Part shown: piece after piece, positions 24,217-34,338 of the stretch | Layout: each line of letters opens with the position of its first letter | Numbering within the stretch: position 1 is the first letter of the stretch | Source: Raphanus sativus | Taxonomy: Eukaryota; Streptophyta; Magnoliopsida; Brassicales; Brassicaceae | Assembly (NCBI RefSeq): GCF_000801105.2 | Contig: NC_079515.1 | Span: 5,704,001-5,768,000, forward strand | Direction of reading: 5' to 3' | DNA: 64,000 bases | Notes under the pieces: model-generated | Databases searched by the model: none | The model's input: only the letters and a program-made list of their open reading frames with translations | What the model was told of the DNA's origin: nothing | Made by a program: the position numbers and the translations under genes

Positions 24217-25065
24217 CTAGTGATCATGGAGAAGTCTTTGATGAACCTCCTGTAGAAACCAGCATGTCCAAGAAAACTTCTGATATACTTTCACTGTCTT
24301 AGGTGGAGGCAACTGACCATAAACTTCAATCTTAGCCTTGTCCACTTCAATCCCCTTCTCTGAATCTTGTGCCAAGCACAATTCCTGACTTGAAGCTGGC
24401 ACTTCTCCCAGTTCAGTACACAGGTTGGGGTCTTCACATCTCTGTAGGACCCTGCACAAATTTGACAAACAAGCCGAGAACGAAGATCCATAGACAGAGA
24501 AATCATCCATAAACACCTCCACAACATCCTCAATTAGATCAGAGAAAATTGACATCATGCACCTTTGGAAGGTGGCTGGAGCATTACATAGTCCAAATGG
24601 CATTCTTCGATATGCGAAGGTACCATAAGGACATGTGAATGTCGTTTTCTCTTGATCATGGGGATGTATGGGGATTTGGAAAAAACCTGAATACCCATCA
24701 AGAAAACAATAGAATGGATGATTAGCAAGTCTCTCAAGCATCTGATCAATAAAGGGCAATGGAAAATGATCTTTTCGAGATGCAGAGTTCAGTTTTCTGT
24801 AATCAATACACATTCTATGACCTGTGACAGTTCTTGTTGGTATCAATTCATCCTTGTCGTTTTTAATCACAGTGATTCCACCTTTCTTTGGGACAACATG
24901 CACAGGAGATACCCATTTTGAATCGGAAATAGGGTAAATAACCCCAGCATCTAAGAGCTTAAGAATCTCCTTCTTTACAACATCCTTCAGGTTAGGATTT
25001 AACCTTCTTTGATGCTCGATAGAAGTCATTGATTCATCCTCTAGATGTATCCTATGCATGCACAA
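24217..25065 (-). CDS. Athila reverse transcriptase, copy right of the gap
   Basis: A frame of about 280 codons includes HRMCIDYRKLN, the palm FMDDFSVYG and surrounding RT blocks. It is cleaner than the left copy up to about 24420, then degrades toward the gap. It joins the gag-protease frame with a one-base deletion near 25122 (a shorter T-run than in the left copy). Confidence 0.75.
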   Translation of the reverse strand: MCMHRIHLEDESMTSIEHQRRLNPNLKDVVKKEILKLLDAGVIYPISDSKWVSPVHVVPKKGGITVIKNDKDELIPTRTVTGHRMCIDYRKLNSASRKDHFPLPFIDQMLERLANHPFYCFLDGYSGFFQIPIHPHDQEKTTFTCPYGTFAYRRMPFGLCNAPATFQRCMMSIFSDLIEDVVEVFMDDFSVYGSSFSACLSNLCRVLQRCEDPNLCTELGEVPASSQELCLAQDSEKGIEVDKAKIEVYGQLPPPKTVKVYQKFSWTCWFLQEVHQRLLHDH

Positions 25066-25103
25066 AGATGGTGAAATTCCTTTGATGTCATCTAGTGAGT
25101 AAC

Positions 25104-27893
25104 CTATTGCTTTTCTAAACCTTTAAGTGTTTTCAAAAGTTCAGACAATTCAGTTTCAGTAAGTTCACTACTCACAATGACAGGATAGGTTTCATTGGGA
25201 CCAAGAAATGCATACCTTACACCATTGGGAAGAGGTTTTAGTTCCACTTTAGGCGCCTTAAGCTCACTCCAGTCATCTTGCTGGATGTCTTCATGTTGAG
25301 TGGCTGCAGTCTCTTGATGAATCTCCTGTGGTAACTCCTCAAACTGATCCTTGCCATTAAATCCCTTGTGTGAATCCAGCATCAGTCCATATGCAGTGCT
25401 AGCCAGGTTCTCAACCACTTCATCATCTCTCTCAATGGTCAAGGCATGCTGTAAAGGGTCCTCTATTGATAGCTCTTCAAGGAGCTCATCAGCAAGAGCA
25501 TCCATCTCATCTATGTAGAAGATTTGTGCCTGCATGATTGGTCTCTTCATCACCTCTTTGATGTCAAAGTGGAGGATGTTTCCTTTACCCAAATGGAGAT
25601 CGATCTTGCCTTCTTTCACATTAACAATAGCTCCTGCTGTGGCTAAGAAAGGTCTACCAAGGATCAAGGGATCTTGAGCTTCTTCACCCATCTCAAGCAC
25701 CACAAAGTCTGTAGGGATCTCACAATTTCCTACCATCACTGGAAGGTCCTCTAAGATGCCAACAGGGTACTTCACCGAACGATCAGCTAATACCAGAGAG
25801 AGTCTACACTTCTTGTACTGAGTGAAACCAAGCTTCTTAGCAACAGACAAAGGCATCAAGCTCACGCTAGCTCCCAAATCACAGAGGCATTTCTCAAATA
25901 TCATGGGTCCAAGAGTACAAGGAAGTGTAAAGCATCCTGGATCTTCTAGCTTCTTTGGAACATCAAGCCTCTGGATTATGGCATTGCACTCATGAGTGAG
26001 AATCATCATACCTTCCATCTCTTTCTTCTTTGATGCTACGACATCTTTCAGGAACTTGCTGTATTGAGGGACCAGCATGAAAGCATCAATGATTGGCATT
26101 GTGATCTGAACCTCACTCATCTGCTTCTCAAACAGAGCTTTGTACTTCTCCAGCAACTGCTTCTTGAACCTACCAGGAAATGGGAGTTTGGGTTCATAAG
26201 GAGGGGGAACAAAAGCATTCTCCTTTGCTGGAGGAACAACTTCACCATCTTTTACAGTCTTCTTCTCTTCTCCAACCTTTCCTTTACCTTTAGCTTCCAC
26301 AATCTTCTCCAAGACCTCATCATTAGTCTGCTCATCAACAATAACCACTTCATCATCTATGTTGATGGCCACCCCCTCACCTAGTTTCTCAGCATCCTTG
26401 GTGAGTGTTCTAGGAGGTAACTCCTTTCCACTCCTAAGTGTGATAGCTTTTGCATCCTTGGGATTCTGTTCAGGTTTTCCAGGTAGAGAGCCTTGTTGGC
26501 GATTTTGCTGAGTGTTCATGGAAGCAAATTGATTCTCCAAAGCTCTGAACTTGTTGTTGAGATCATTGTAGCTCCCATCAATCTTGTTGTGAAGGTTTTT
26601 CAGCTCATAACTAACATGCTTCTCACTTCTAGTCTGTGACTCCAAGATTTTTTTCAGAAGTGCATCAGTGCTGCTCTCTTGGGGTGTAGAGCTAGATGGA
26701 GCAGGCTGCTGTTGAGAAGAGTTCTGACCGTGGTTGGGAAAACCAGGAGGAGGGTTTTGCTTTTGTTGATAACCCCCTTGCTGGTTGTTCCTAGGCTGAT
26801 ATCCATTCTGCTGGTTGTTAGAGTAAGGTCTCTGCTGATAGTTGTTGTACTGAAAGTTTGGCTCCTTCTTGTACCAAGTACCATTGTTGTTGATAAAACA
26901 CAACTCTTCCTGACCTTCCAGACCTTCAACCTCATTGACAGCAGCTGGTATCTCGTGCTGTGGGTTGCCAACAAAGTTCATCTGAGCTTGAGAAGCTTTA
27001 TCAGCAATGAGGATGTCAATCTTATCCTGCAAAGCCTTTATCTCTTTTCTTGTCTGCTTGTCTGCTGACCTATCAGCTCTGTCATGATCCCCACTGTAGA
27101 CAGCATCACTCTTGACCATATTTTCAACAAGTTTCCCTGCCTCTTCTTCTGTTCTGTCCAAGAAGTTCCCATTACTTGCAGTATCCAATCTTGCTCTGTA
27201 CTCAGGTAATGCACCTCTGTAGAATGTGCTAAGCAAACTTCCCTTGTTGAAACCATGGTGTGGGCATTGAGCTAGGTAGCCATTGAACCTTTCCCATGCT
27301 TCACTGAATCCTTCCAAGTTCTTCTGCTTGAATCCGGATATCTCATTCCTGTAGTCAGCTGTCTTGGAAGTAGAGAAGAATTTCTCTAGGAAAGCTTTCT
27401 TGCAGTCATCCCAAGTGGTGATGGAGCTGCTTGGCAGAGACTTCTCCCACTGACGTGCCTTATCCCCCAAGGAGAAAGGGAAAAGCTTGAGCTTGAAAGC
27501 ATCTTCTGATACACCATTGGTTTTGGAGAGACCGCAGTATCTATCAAAGCTGTCCAAGTGGTCGAATGGATTCTCTGCAGCCAGGCCATGAAACTTGTTG
27601 TTCTCAATCTGATTCAGCAATCCTGACTTGATCTCAAAGTTGTTTGCTGCCACAGCTGGTGCTCTGATGCCTAACAGGTGGCCATGGTTAGTTGGCCGGT
27701 CATAGGCACCAATTGGTCTAGCTGGTGGGGCGTTGCCATCGCCGTTGGCTTGTGGGTCGGCCATTTCAATGTTCGGATCCTGTATGTGAGCCTGTTGCTC
27801 CTCTTCTCTCCTTTTTCTAGCACACTCCCTCTCTAAAGCTCGGATGTCTGCTGCTCTTGGAACTAGGTTTGCTGGACCCCTGCTCCTCAAGTT
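25104..27893 (-). CDS. Athila gag-protease polyprotein
   Basis: A long intact frame, with MNLRSRGPANLVPRA at 27893 as the likely start; an ATG lies 18 bases further upstream. The gag capsid region spans about residues 60-280 (FEIKSGLLNQ, WDDCKKAFLEKFFS, EAWERFNGYLAQCPHHG). A Gln/Asn-rich region follows at ~340-400 and a coiled coil at ~425-480. The aspartic protease lies at ~650-780, with CDLGASVSLMP as active site. No CCHC zinc knuckle is seen. The 3' end runs into the RT region and is cut by a probable one-base error. Confidence 0.88.
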   Translation of the reverse strand, partial: NLRSRGPANLVPRAADIRALERECARKRREEEQQAHIQDPNIEMADPQANGDGNAPPARPIGAYDRPTNHGHLLGIRAPAVAANNFEIKSGLLNQIENNKFHGLAAENPFDHLDSFDRYCGLSKTNGVSEDAFKLKLFPFSLGDKARQWEKSLPSSSITTWDDCKKAFLEKFFSTSKTADYRNEISGFKQKNLEGFSEAWERFNGYLAQCPHHGFNKGSLLSTFYRGALPEYRARLDTASNGNFLDRTEEEAGKLVENMVKSDAVYSGDHDRADRSADKQTRKEIKALQDKIDILIADKASQAQMNFVGNPQHEIPAAVNEVEGLEGQEELCFINNNGTWYKKEPNFQYNNYQQRPYSNNQQNGYQPRNNQQGGYQQKQNPPPGFPNHGQNSSQQQPAPSSSTPQESSTDALLKKILESQTRSEKHVSYELKNLHNKIDGSYNDLNNKFRALENQFASMNTQQNRQQGSLPGKPEQNPKDAKAITLRSGKELPPRTLTKDAEKLGEGVAINIDDEVVIVDEQTNDEVLEKIVEAKGKGKVGEEKKTVKDGEVVPPAKENAFVPPPYEPKLPFPGRFKKQLLEKYKALFEKQMSEVQITMPIIDAFMLVPQYSKFLKDVVASKKKEMEGMMILTHECNAIIQRLDVPKKLEDPGCFTLPCTLGPMIFEKCLCDLGASVSLMPLSVAKKLGFTQYKKCRLSLVLADRSVKYPVGILEDLPVMVGNCEIPTDFVVLEMGEEAQDPLILGRPFLATAGAIVNVKEGKIDLHLGKGNILHFDIKEVMKRPIMQAQIFYIDEMDALADELLEELSIEDPLQHALTIERDDEVVENLASTAYGLMLDSHKGFNGKDQFEELPQEIHQETAATQHEDIQQDDWSELKAPKVELKPLPNGVRYAFLGPNETYPVIVSSELTETELSELLKTLKGLEKQ

Positions 27894-28013
27894 CATACAC
27901 CTGCAGATCAAAAGGGAATTGAAAAGGGAGAATCAGTAATCAGCAAAATAAAAGAAAATGATTTAGTCTCAAGCAAGCTACTAAATCTCAATGTTCAAAT
28001 CTACTCAGAATTT

Positions 28014-28026
28014 GGCAACAGCGCCA
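28014..28026 (-). promoter_or_regulatory. Primer-binding site, tRNA-Asp type
   Basis: On the minus strand TGGCGCTGTTGCC starts three bases inside the 5' LTR. It differs by one base from the TGGCGCCGTTGCC complement of plant tRNA-Asp used by Athila elements (recalled). Confidence 0.8.
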
Positions 28027-28029
28027 ATT

Positions 28030-29389
28030 TGATGTTAGGAGTTTTGAGGCTCCTAAGTCAAATGATAGTAAAATGGAAGTAATATGTCGAACCAGTTCTG
28101 AGGGATTTCAAGCACTAAGAATGCAAGCACTTACTTAATCTAAATGCAACCAATGATTTATAATGATTTCAGTAACAATGACTAACTAAGATGACAAGAT
28201 AGAACTAAAACGCAGTAAATGAATGATTTGCTTAAATATGAATAAAGAGAACTCATGGGTATTGGAAAATGATTTCGGGTGATTAAGCATCAAACAAAGA
28301 TGACAAATGATGAATCAAACAAATGACCTTAAGCCTAAACACGATCCTAAACAAGCTCTATATCTAGATGAATGCTCATTTGCTAACACATCTCAAACAT
28401 CAAATCTCTTTGGTTGAATGATATGAAAGCAATCAATAAGAACAGGTTTATTAGCTATCTTAACACTCTTAACAACAAATATCTTTGGCAAGATGCATTA
28501 AGAGCCTAGCAGATTTGTCTCAGACATTTCAACAAACACCATTCGGGTGGGAAATGTCTAGAGATCAACTTTCGAATGATCAGATCGAAAGAGGCTATAA
28601 GAACACTCTACTAGCAAGGCTTGAGATTGATCTACACTAAAAACATCATTGATTTAGCCTAATCACCCTAGTCTTCCTAACCCATGAATTTAGAAGAGAA
28701 CTACTCACTAATCTTCATGTTAAACCTTAAACCCATACTGGATTTCAGATTAAACATGTAGATGAACACAGGAAATCAATAAGAAATCAATAACAATAGA
28801 ACAATGAATCCAAAAGATGAACTTTCCAAGAGTATTTTGTGGTTTTCTCTTCACAAAAGATAATCCGCCCAAAAGTGGCTACAACCAGTCTTAAACTTAG
28901 GTTTTTCAGAGTGCCAAAACGACATAAGTAATTGCAAATAAGTCCTTGAATTAAAAAGAAATCGGAAATGGGAAACACGCAGCGACCTCCGCAGGTCGCT
29001 CTGACAAGTCGCTCTGGCCTTCGGAGCGACCTCGGGTGGTCGCTGCGAGAGGTCGCTCTGGAGTCGATTTCTTCGTCTTCGAGACGTGTAAAGCCGAGCG
29101 ACTTGGAGTGGTCGCTCCAGCTTTCTTCATGCTGGTCGCTCCGGCTGGAGCGAGGTCACACAGCGACTTCTAAGGGTCGCTCCAGGCTCCTCTCGTCCAT
29201 ACATCCTCCTCTTCACACCTTTTGAGCTCCAAATGCATTCCAATGTCTCTATAAGCTCCATAAGATGCTCCAGTACCTGATAAGGACTCATGTATGCAAA
29301 ATGCAACCTAAACATGACTAGAATCTAACCTATATGATGAAAATGCATGGAAGGGAATAGGTGAAACAATGCAATTATGCAAGACATCA
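28030..29389 (-). repeat. 5' LTR of the Athila-type element
   Basis: A 1360-bp LTR that carries the element promoter in minus orientation. It is identical to 12529-13888 except for one base seen. It contains the GAGCGAC/GTCGCTC array at 28980-29193. Confidence 0.95.
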
Positions 29390-29394
29390 CTCAG

Positions 29395-29416
29395 GGTTCG
29401 GAAGAGAAAACGCCAT
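29395..29416 (-). pseudogene. Start of the PPR-like ORF separated by the retrotransposon
   Basis: The minus-strand ATG at 29414-29416 begins MAFSLPNPE and runs into the CTCAG target site. It continues beyond the element at 12528, so the retrotransposon inserted about ten codons after this start. Confidence 0.45.
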
Positions 29417-30529
29417 AGATGTATCTGCAGAGAAAACGACGTCGTTAAACTCTCGCGCGTTAGTTAGTTACTTACTCGCATGATTCTCCATCAAGGAGAG
29501 GAGAAAGGACAAACGGCGGGAAACATTGATCATCATAAACCTTCCGGTTGTTTGAGAAGGTTGCAAGAGCGCATCAATTATTTGACTTTCCTTTTACACA
29601 ATTACTTGAGTTATGTAGAAATTTCTTATTTTAGATAAATATTATCATGTTGAAATATAATAAGCATTATTTCAGAAAGGAAAACTATAGATGATATTTT
29701 ATCAAAAAAAATAAAAAAAATTTAAACTATGAATGAATGATATATTACACTCCGATGCTTCCAAGAATGCAACAACATCAGCTTAATTAATAACGAGAAT
29801 CGAATATATCGATTTACAGTCATTAGGAGAGGCCACAAGGGAACAAAAGAAGAGTGTTGATTACGATAATAATAATGATTCGGCATGGTTTGATATGATA
29901 TGCTTGTAAATCTATACAAAACGACTTTACCATCAACTCAAGATTCGTGTTGTGTATTGCAACTATTGGGTTTGACTACTGATTCGTAACATATACTGCT
30001 TTATAACATTTGATTCAACGATTGCTTTTGAAGTCTGTTGATGCCCTTGTTGACTGTAAAACAAATATATATAACCTACCCACTGGTTACTGTTGATGAT
30101 TGCTATAATTGTCACTATTGCTGACGAGTGCAAAACGAATATAAATTTGGCCTCGAACAACTACGAAGGGGAAAAGTTCATGAAACTAAGGGGAAAATAT
30201 CATCAGAATACAAAGATTTGAATCAAATACATATATATTGTAGAATAGTTCATCAGATGTTGGAGAATAGTCGCAGAACATTAAAACAGACGCAAGCAGA
30301 GGTGGAGACATGTGAACCAATCGATAATTGATGCGATGAAAATGGGGTGGGTCGGTCCATTAAAAGAACCACCACTCGTGCTAATGCTTCGAATCCCATT
30401 TATTCGGTCAAATCATTTCTTCTCCAACGTCCAACACCTACATGTGAGTCGTGACACGTACCTTATCAAGCATATATCGTATACGACCCCCGAAATTAAA
30501 GTTTTCTTTATATATACTTTAATTTAATA
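29417..30529. other. Intergenic, no gene seen
   Basis: The first 200 bp are relatively GC-rich (ACGACGTCGTT near 29437) and may be the old promoter of the broken PPR-like gene. The remainder is AT-rich with only short random frames. Confidence 0.4.
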
Positions 30530-30777
30530 CTCCCTCCGTTTCATAATACTTGATGTTTTAAAAGGATAATTTTGTTTCAAATTAGATGAAGTTTTGAGAT
30601 TTTAAGGTTACTTTAACTTTGTTGGAAACTGTTCAACCAATTAGATTTTACAGTCTTTTTTATTATTGGTTAATTGATTTTAAAATTATATCTTTAAAAT
30701 ATTTTTTATTTAAAAATACAATTTTCTTAATCTTTGTGCACTATCGTAAAACATCAAGTATTATAAAACGGATGGAG
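30530..30777. mobile_element. Stowaway-type MITE, 248 bp
   Basis: CTCCCTCCGTTTCATAATAC at the left and its near-perfect inverse (GTATTATAAAACGGATGGAG) at the right are flanked by TA at 30528-30529 and 30778-30779. These are classic Stowaway ends. Confidence 0.92.
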
Positions 30778-31049
30778 TATAAATTTAGTGTCGGTATACA
30801 TCTAGTGTGACATCCATTTGCATTATAACCCTACATTATATACATTATATATATATATATATATATAGTATGTAATTCAGGCTAATATAAATGTTCATGC
30901 ACCGAACCGTTCTATAGGCGTGCAAACTTCGCATTCGTACAAAACGAAAAAAAAAATATAAAGACATTAATTATATATTAGTGAGGTTTCTGTTATTTAT
31001 TTTAAATACATGTATACATATTTTAAAAATAATAATATGAGATGCCCTT

Positions 31050-31080
<31 letters not shown>

Positions 31081-31833
31081 TGAGACATCGAAATATCAAA
31101 ACCTGCTATTTTATAATTTGACTTGGGAACCAGATTAAAAAAAGAATAGATGGTTGATAATAATTACCATAATACTTTAACACGACTTTAATAATTTCCT
31201 CCCAAAAGAGATTTGGATTTAGGGCACAATATATAGAACCGGTACAGAACTAACGTTAGCAACTAGATAAACCACCACATACCTTTGATATTTAACCATT
31301 CTTCTACACACATGACCACCTCAACATGTATTATATCTCTATATACTAACTAATAAATAACTTTATTCTTACATTGATGTCAAAAAAACTTCATTCTTAC
31401 ATTCAATTACTAATTGTATTATGTCAAAAAAATCGCCATCTTATCATTTCATCACTTTAATGAATAAAAAAACAAAATAAAATTTTTGCTTCGCTTCTTA
31501 GTTTCTAAAAAAAAAGAAATCATCGCTTGCTTCACAGTTATTTTTAGCTAAATATTTGATGTATACATGTTTTTGACGTTAAAAGAAAACATATATATAC
31601 ATCGAATAGTCCAATTGTTATATAGCTTTTTGAGAAAAAAAATTGATAGAGATAAACCACTCAAAGTTTTATATACATCATGAATCAAAGTTTTGACATT
31701 CCATTCAATTTTCCAGTAGAAATGTTTTTTTTTGTCGAAATTTTCCAGTAGAAATATACTACTCAAAAATTAAATCTTTTTATTTTAAAAACAATTACTC
31801 TGTGGATATGTTACAGTAGTGGTATATTATCCA
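30778..31833. other. AT-rich intergenic sequence with simple repeats
   Basis: Contains an (AT)n run near 30840-30866 and an (ATA)n run at about 31050-31080. No gene or further element ends were recognised. Confidence 0.5.
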
Positions 31834-33264
31834 TCTATCTTATTAAAGTAGAAGTACTACTTCAATATGTTGGCAACTGTGATAGGAGAATTAAAAAAAA
31901 AACAGACGTTTGGACACAAGGATAAAAAAAATCGACTAATCATAAACATCAGTCTTCAACGTCTTGGGCCAAAATAATATGACATGAATCCTTCTCCAAT
32001 GATCCAATAAAAGCCCTGCAGAAACAATTAAACCGTAACAACTGGATCAGTTAGAATAATTCTCTACTCATAATATCCCAACTAATAAATGCCGGACTTC
32101 CGGTGCAAGTTAAAATCTAACTAATTAACTACATTGCCTTCTTTTTAGGTAATGTTATTAAATTAGAATATTTTCGAAATAACCGTCTACTTATGTAGCA
32201 AGTAATTTATTTACCTATTTTGGAAGATATCTTCTCATTAGATCACAAACTAATTAACCACGAAAATATATAAATTTCCATAACTCAAATTATACCTATA
32301 ATCCCTAGATACTCTGGCGTATTTTACCTAGACTAGATATTATTGGATACACAAACCAACTGCACCTTATATATAGAGTACCTCATACGTTTCTTTTCTA
32401 CACAAACACTCAAAGTTCACACAAAAAACGATGGCTACCAATCAAGCTTCTGTGATGGTTAACAAAGTGAAACCGCACAAGGATTCTTGGAAAGTGCACG
32501 TCAAGCTACTCCATTCATGGAATCAAAACACAAGTTATGGAGGGGAAATCTATCTTATTAAAGTAGAAGTACTACTTCAATATGTTTGGCAACTGTGATA
32601 GGAGAATTAAAAAAAAACAGACGTTTGGACACAAGGATAAAAAAAATCGACTAATCATAAACATCAGTCTTCAACGTCTTGGGCCAAAATAATATGACAT
32701 GAATCCTTCTCCAATGATCCAATAAAAGCCCTGCAGAAACAATTAAACCGTAACAACTGGATCAGTTAGAATAATTCTCTACTCATAATATCCCAACTAA
32801 TAAATGCCGGACTTCCGGTGCAAGTTAAAATCTAACTAATTAACTACATTGCCTTCTTTTTAGGTAATGTTATTAAATTAGAATATTTTCGAAATAACCG
32901 TCTACTTATGTAGCAAGTAATTTATTTACCTATTTTGGAAGATATCTTCTCATTAGATCACAAACTAATTAACCACGAAAATATATAAATTTCCATAACT
33001 CAAATTATACCTATAATCCCTAGATACTCTGGCGTATTTTACCTAGACTAGATATTATTGGATACACAAACCAACTGCACCTTATATATAGAGTACCTCA
33101 TACGTTTCTTTTCTACACAAACACTCAAAGTTCACACAAAAAAACGATGGCTACCAATCAAGCTTCTGTGATGGTTAACAAAGTGAAACCGCACAAGGAT
33201 TCTTGGAAAGTGCACGTCAAGCTACTCCATTCATGGAATCAAAACACAAGTTATGGAGGGGAAA
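31834..33264 (+). repeat. 715-bp tandem duplication of the Helitron 5' end
   Basis: Copy 1 is 31834-32548 and copy 2 is 32549 to about 33264. Both begin precisely with the Helitron TC terminus and end in GGAGGGGAAA. Only single-base length differences were seen (for example the A-run after GAGAATT and the A-run before the ATG). The near identity implies a recent event. Confidence 0.92.
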
Positions 33265-33293
33265 CTCTAGAATGTGTTCTTGCTGATCAAACA
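33147..33293 (+). pseudogene. RPA1-type OB-fold first exon carried by the Helitron
   Basis: The frame from the ATG at 33147 encodes 49 residues including SWKVHVKLLHSW and GGETLECVLADQT, followed by a GTAAGAG donor. This is the start of the plant DUF223/RPA70 single-strand DNA-binding domain often carried by Helitrons. No downstream OB-fold coding was found, so it is a fragment. A shorter duplicate of the same exon begins at the ATG at 32431 and is cut at 32548. Confidence 0.75.
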
Positions 33294-34338
33294 GTAAGAG
33301 AACGTTCTGAAGAAGATCAGAATTGATGGACGAGATTGGAAAATCTATAGTACTTGATATAGTTTCTCAATCTACGAAAAATAGAAAATCTATAGTTAAT
33401 TTACATTGAATCTTTGGTTACGAGACCAATTGAAAGAAAAAGTCCTAAAAATAAACATGACTATCACAAAGAACAGAGGAGAAAGAAGATCTAACCTGCT
33501 AACTTAAACCATCTTAAAAGCGAAGCTGAATGTTGATTAAACAGAATCATCTTCAGCGATGGAATTTTCGATCCGACAGATGAAAGGTGAGGAATTTTCG
33601 AGCCGAGGAAGGTGAGAAGATGAAAAATAATCTTGCCGACAGAGAGAGAGAGATAGCGATAACTTTAGTTTCTTAGGTTTAACGATTTTTTTTCCCGGAA
33701 AAAAAATTCTGTTATCACACAATTGGGCCATTTTTAACTTCATAGATCCATTAAGATTAGTCAATTATTTACTGTGTTGGGCCACCAGTATTTTTGTTGT
33801 TTGTGATATTATACTTATTGACATTTAAATTTTTTATAAAATATATAGGTAATTATATTGTTATCTAAAAAAATTAAATACTATATATTTCTAATATGAA
33901 ATAATATTTTTCAAATACAAGAATAACATTTGTTCGACATAATGTAATTTTATACAAAATTAAAATAATTAACAATTTTCTATTATTACAATAGAAAATA
34001 AACAATGCAAAGAAAATAAAATATATATATATATATATACCAATGTATTTGTATTTTTGAATGTTATAAATACATTAAAGATAATAAATATGAATCATAC
34101 GATAGCGAATAGCATGCAACATACCTTATTCAACCCAATCATTTTCTATTGCAGATAAGTCGATAATTATTTTACACATTAAAACAAACACCCGCCCAGT
34201 CGGGCGGGTCAAGATCTAGTAGCATATTAAAGAGTTCTCCTTTTACGTCCGTTGATTTGTTCACAAATTAAATGCAAACACGATAAAAGTAGATGCCTCG
34301 GCTTTGTTTCTTTGCCTATCCTAAACCATATCTATCAG

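Larger units (their letters stand above)
12529..29389 (-). mobile_element. Athila-type Ty3/gypsy LTR retrotransposon (young; internal region falsely doubled)
   Basis: Two 1360-bp LTRs (12529-13888 and 28030-29389), each TGATGT...ACATCA, flank a minus-strand internal region. Host sequence CTCAG is duplicated at 12524-12528 and 29390-29394. Minus-strand order is 5' LTR, tRNA-Asp-like primer site, gag, protease, RT, RNase H, integrase, an ATHILA ORF-1-like gene in env position, polypurine tract, 3' LTR. The segment 19648-23241 is present again as 23342-26911 on the other side of a 100-N gap, so the real element is probably about 13.2 kb rather than 16.9 kb. I saw one mismatch between the LTRs (13013 G against 28514 T), which indicates a very recent insertion. 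Confidence 0.95.
31834..34219 (+). mobile_element. Helitron with tandemly duplicated 5' segment and RPA-like exon
   Basis: The 5' end TCTATCTTATTAAAG follows host A (31833). The 3' end has the hairpin ACCCGCCC-AGTC-GGGCGGGT (34190-34209), six spacer bases and CTAG (34216-34219), followed by host T. The first 715 bp (31834-32548) are repeated almost exactly from 32549. Each copy contains a promoter-like region and the start of an RPA1-type OB-fold gene. No Rep/helicase gene is present, so the element is non-autonomous. Confidence 0.88.

Noticed and set aside
23342..26911. Second, nested retrotransposon
   Set aside because: There are no extra LTRs, target duplication or primer sites; it is the same interior repeated across an assembly gap.
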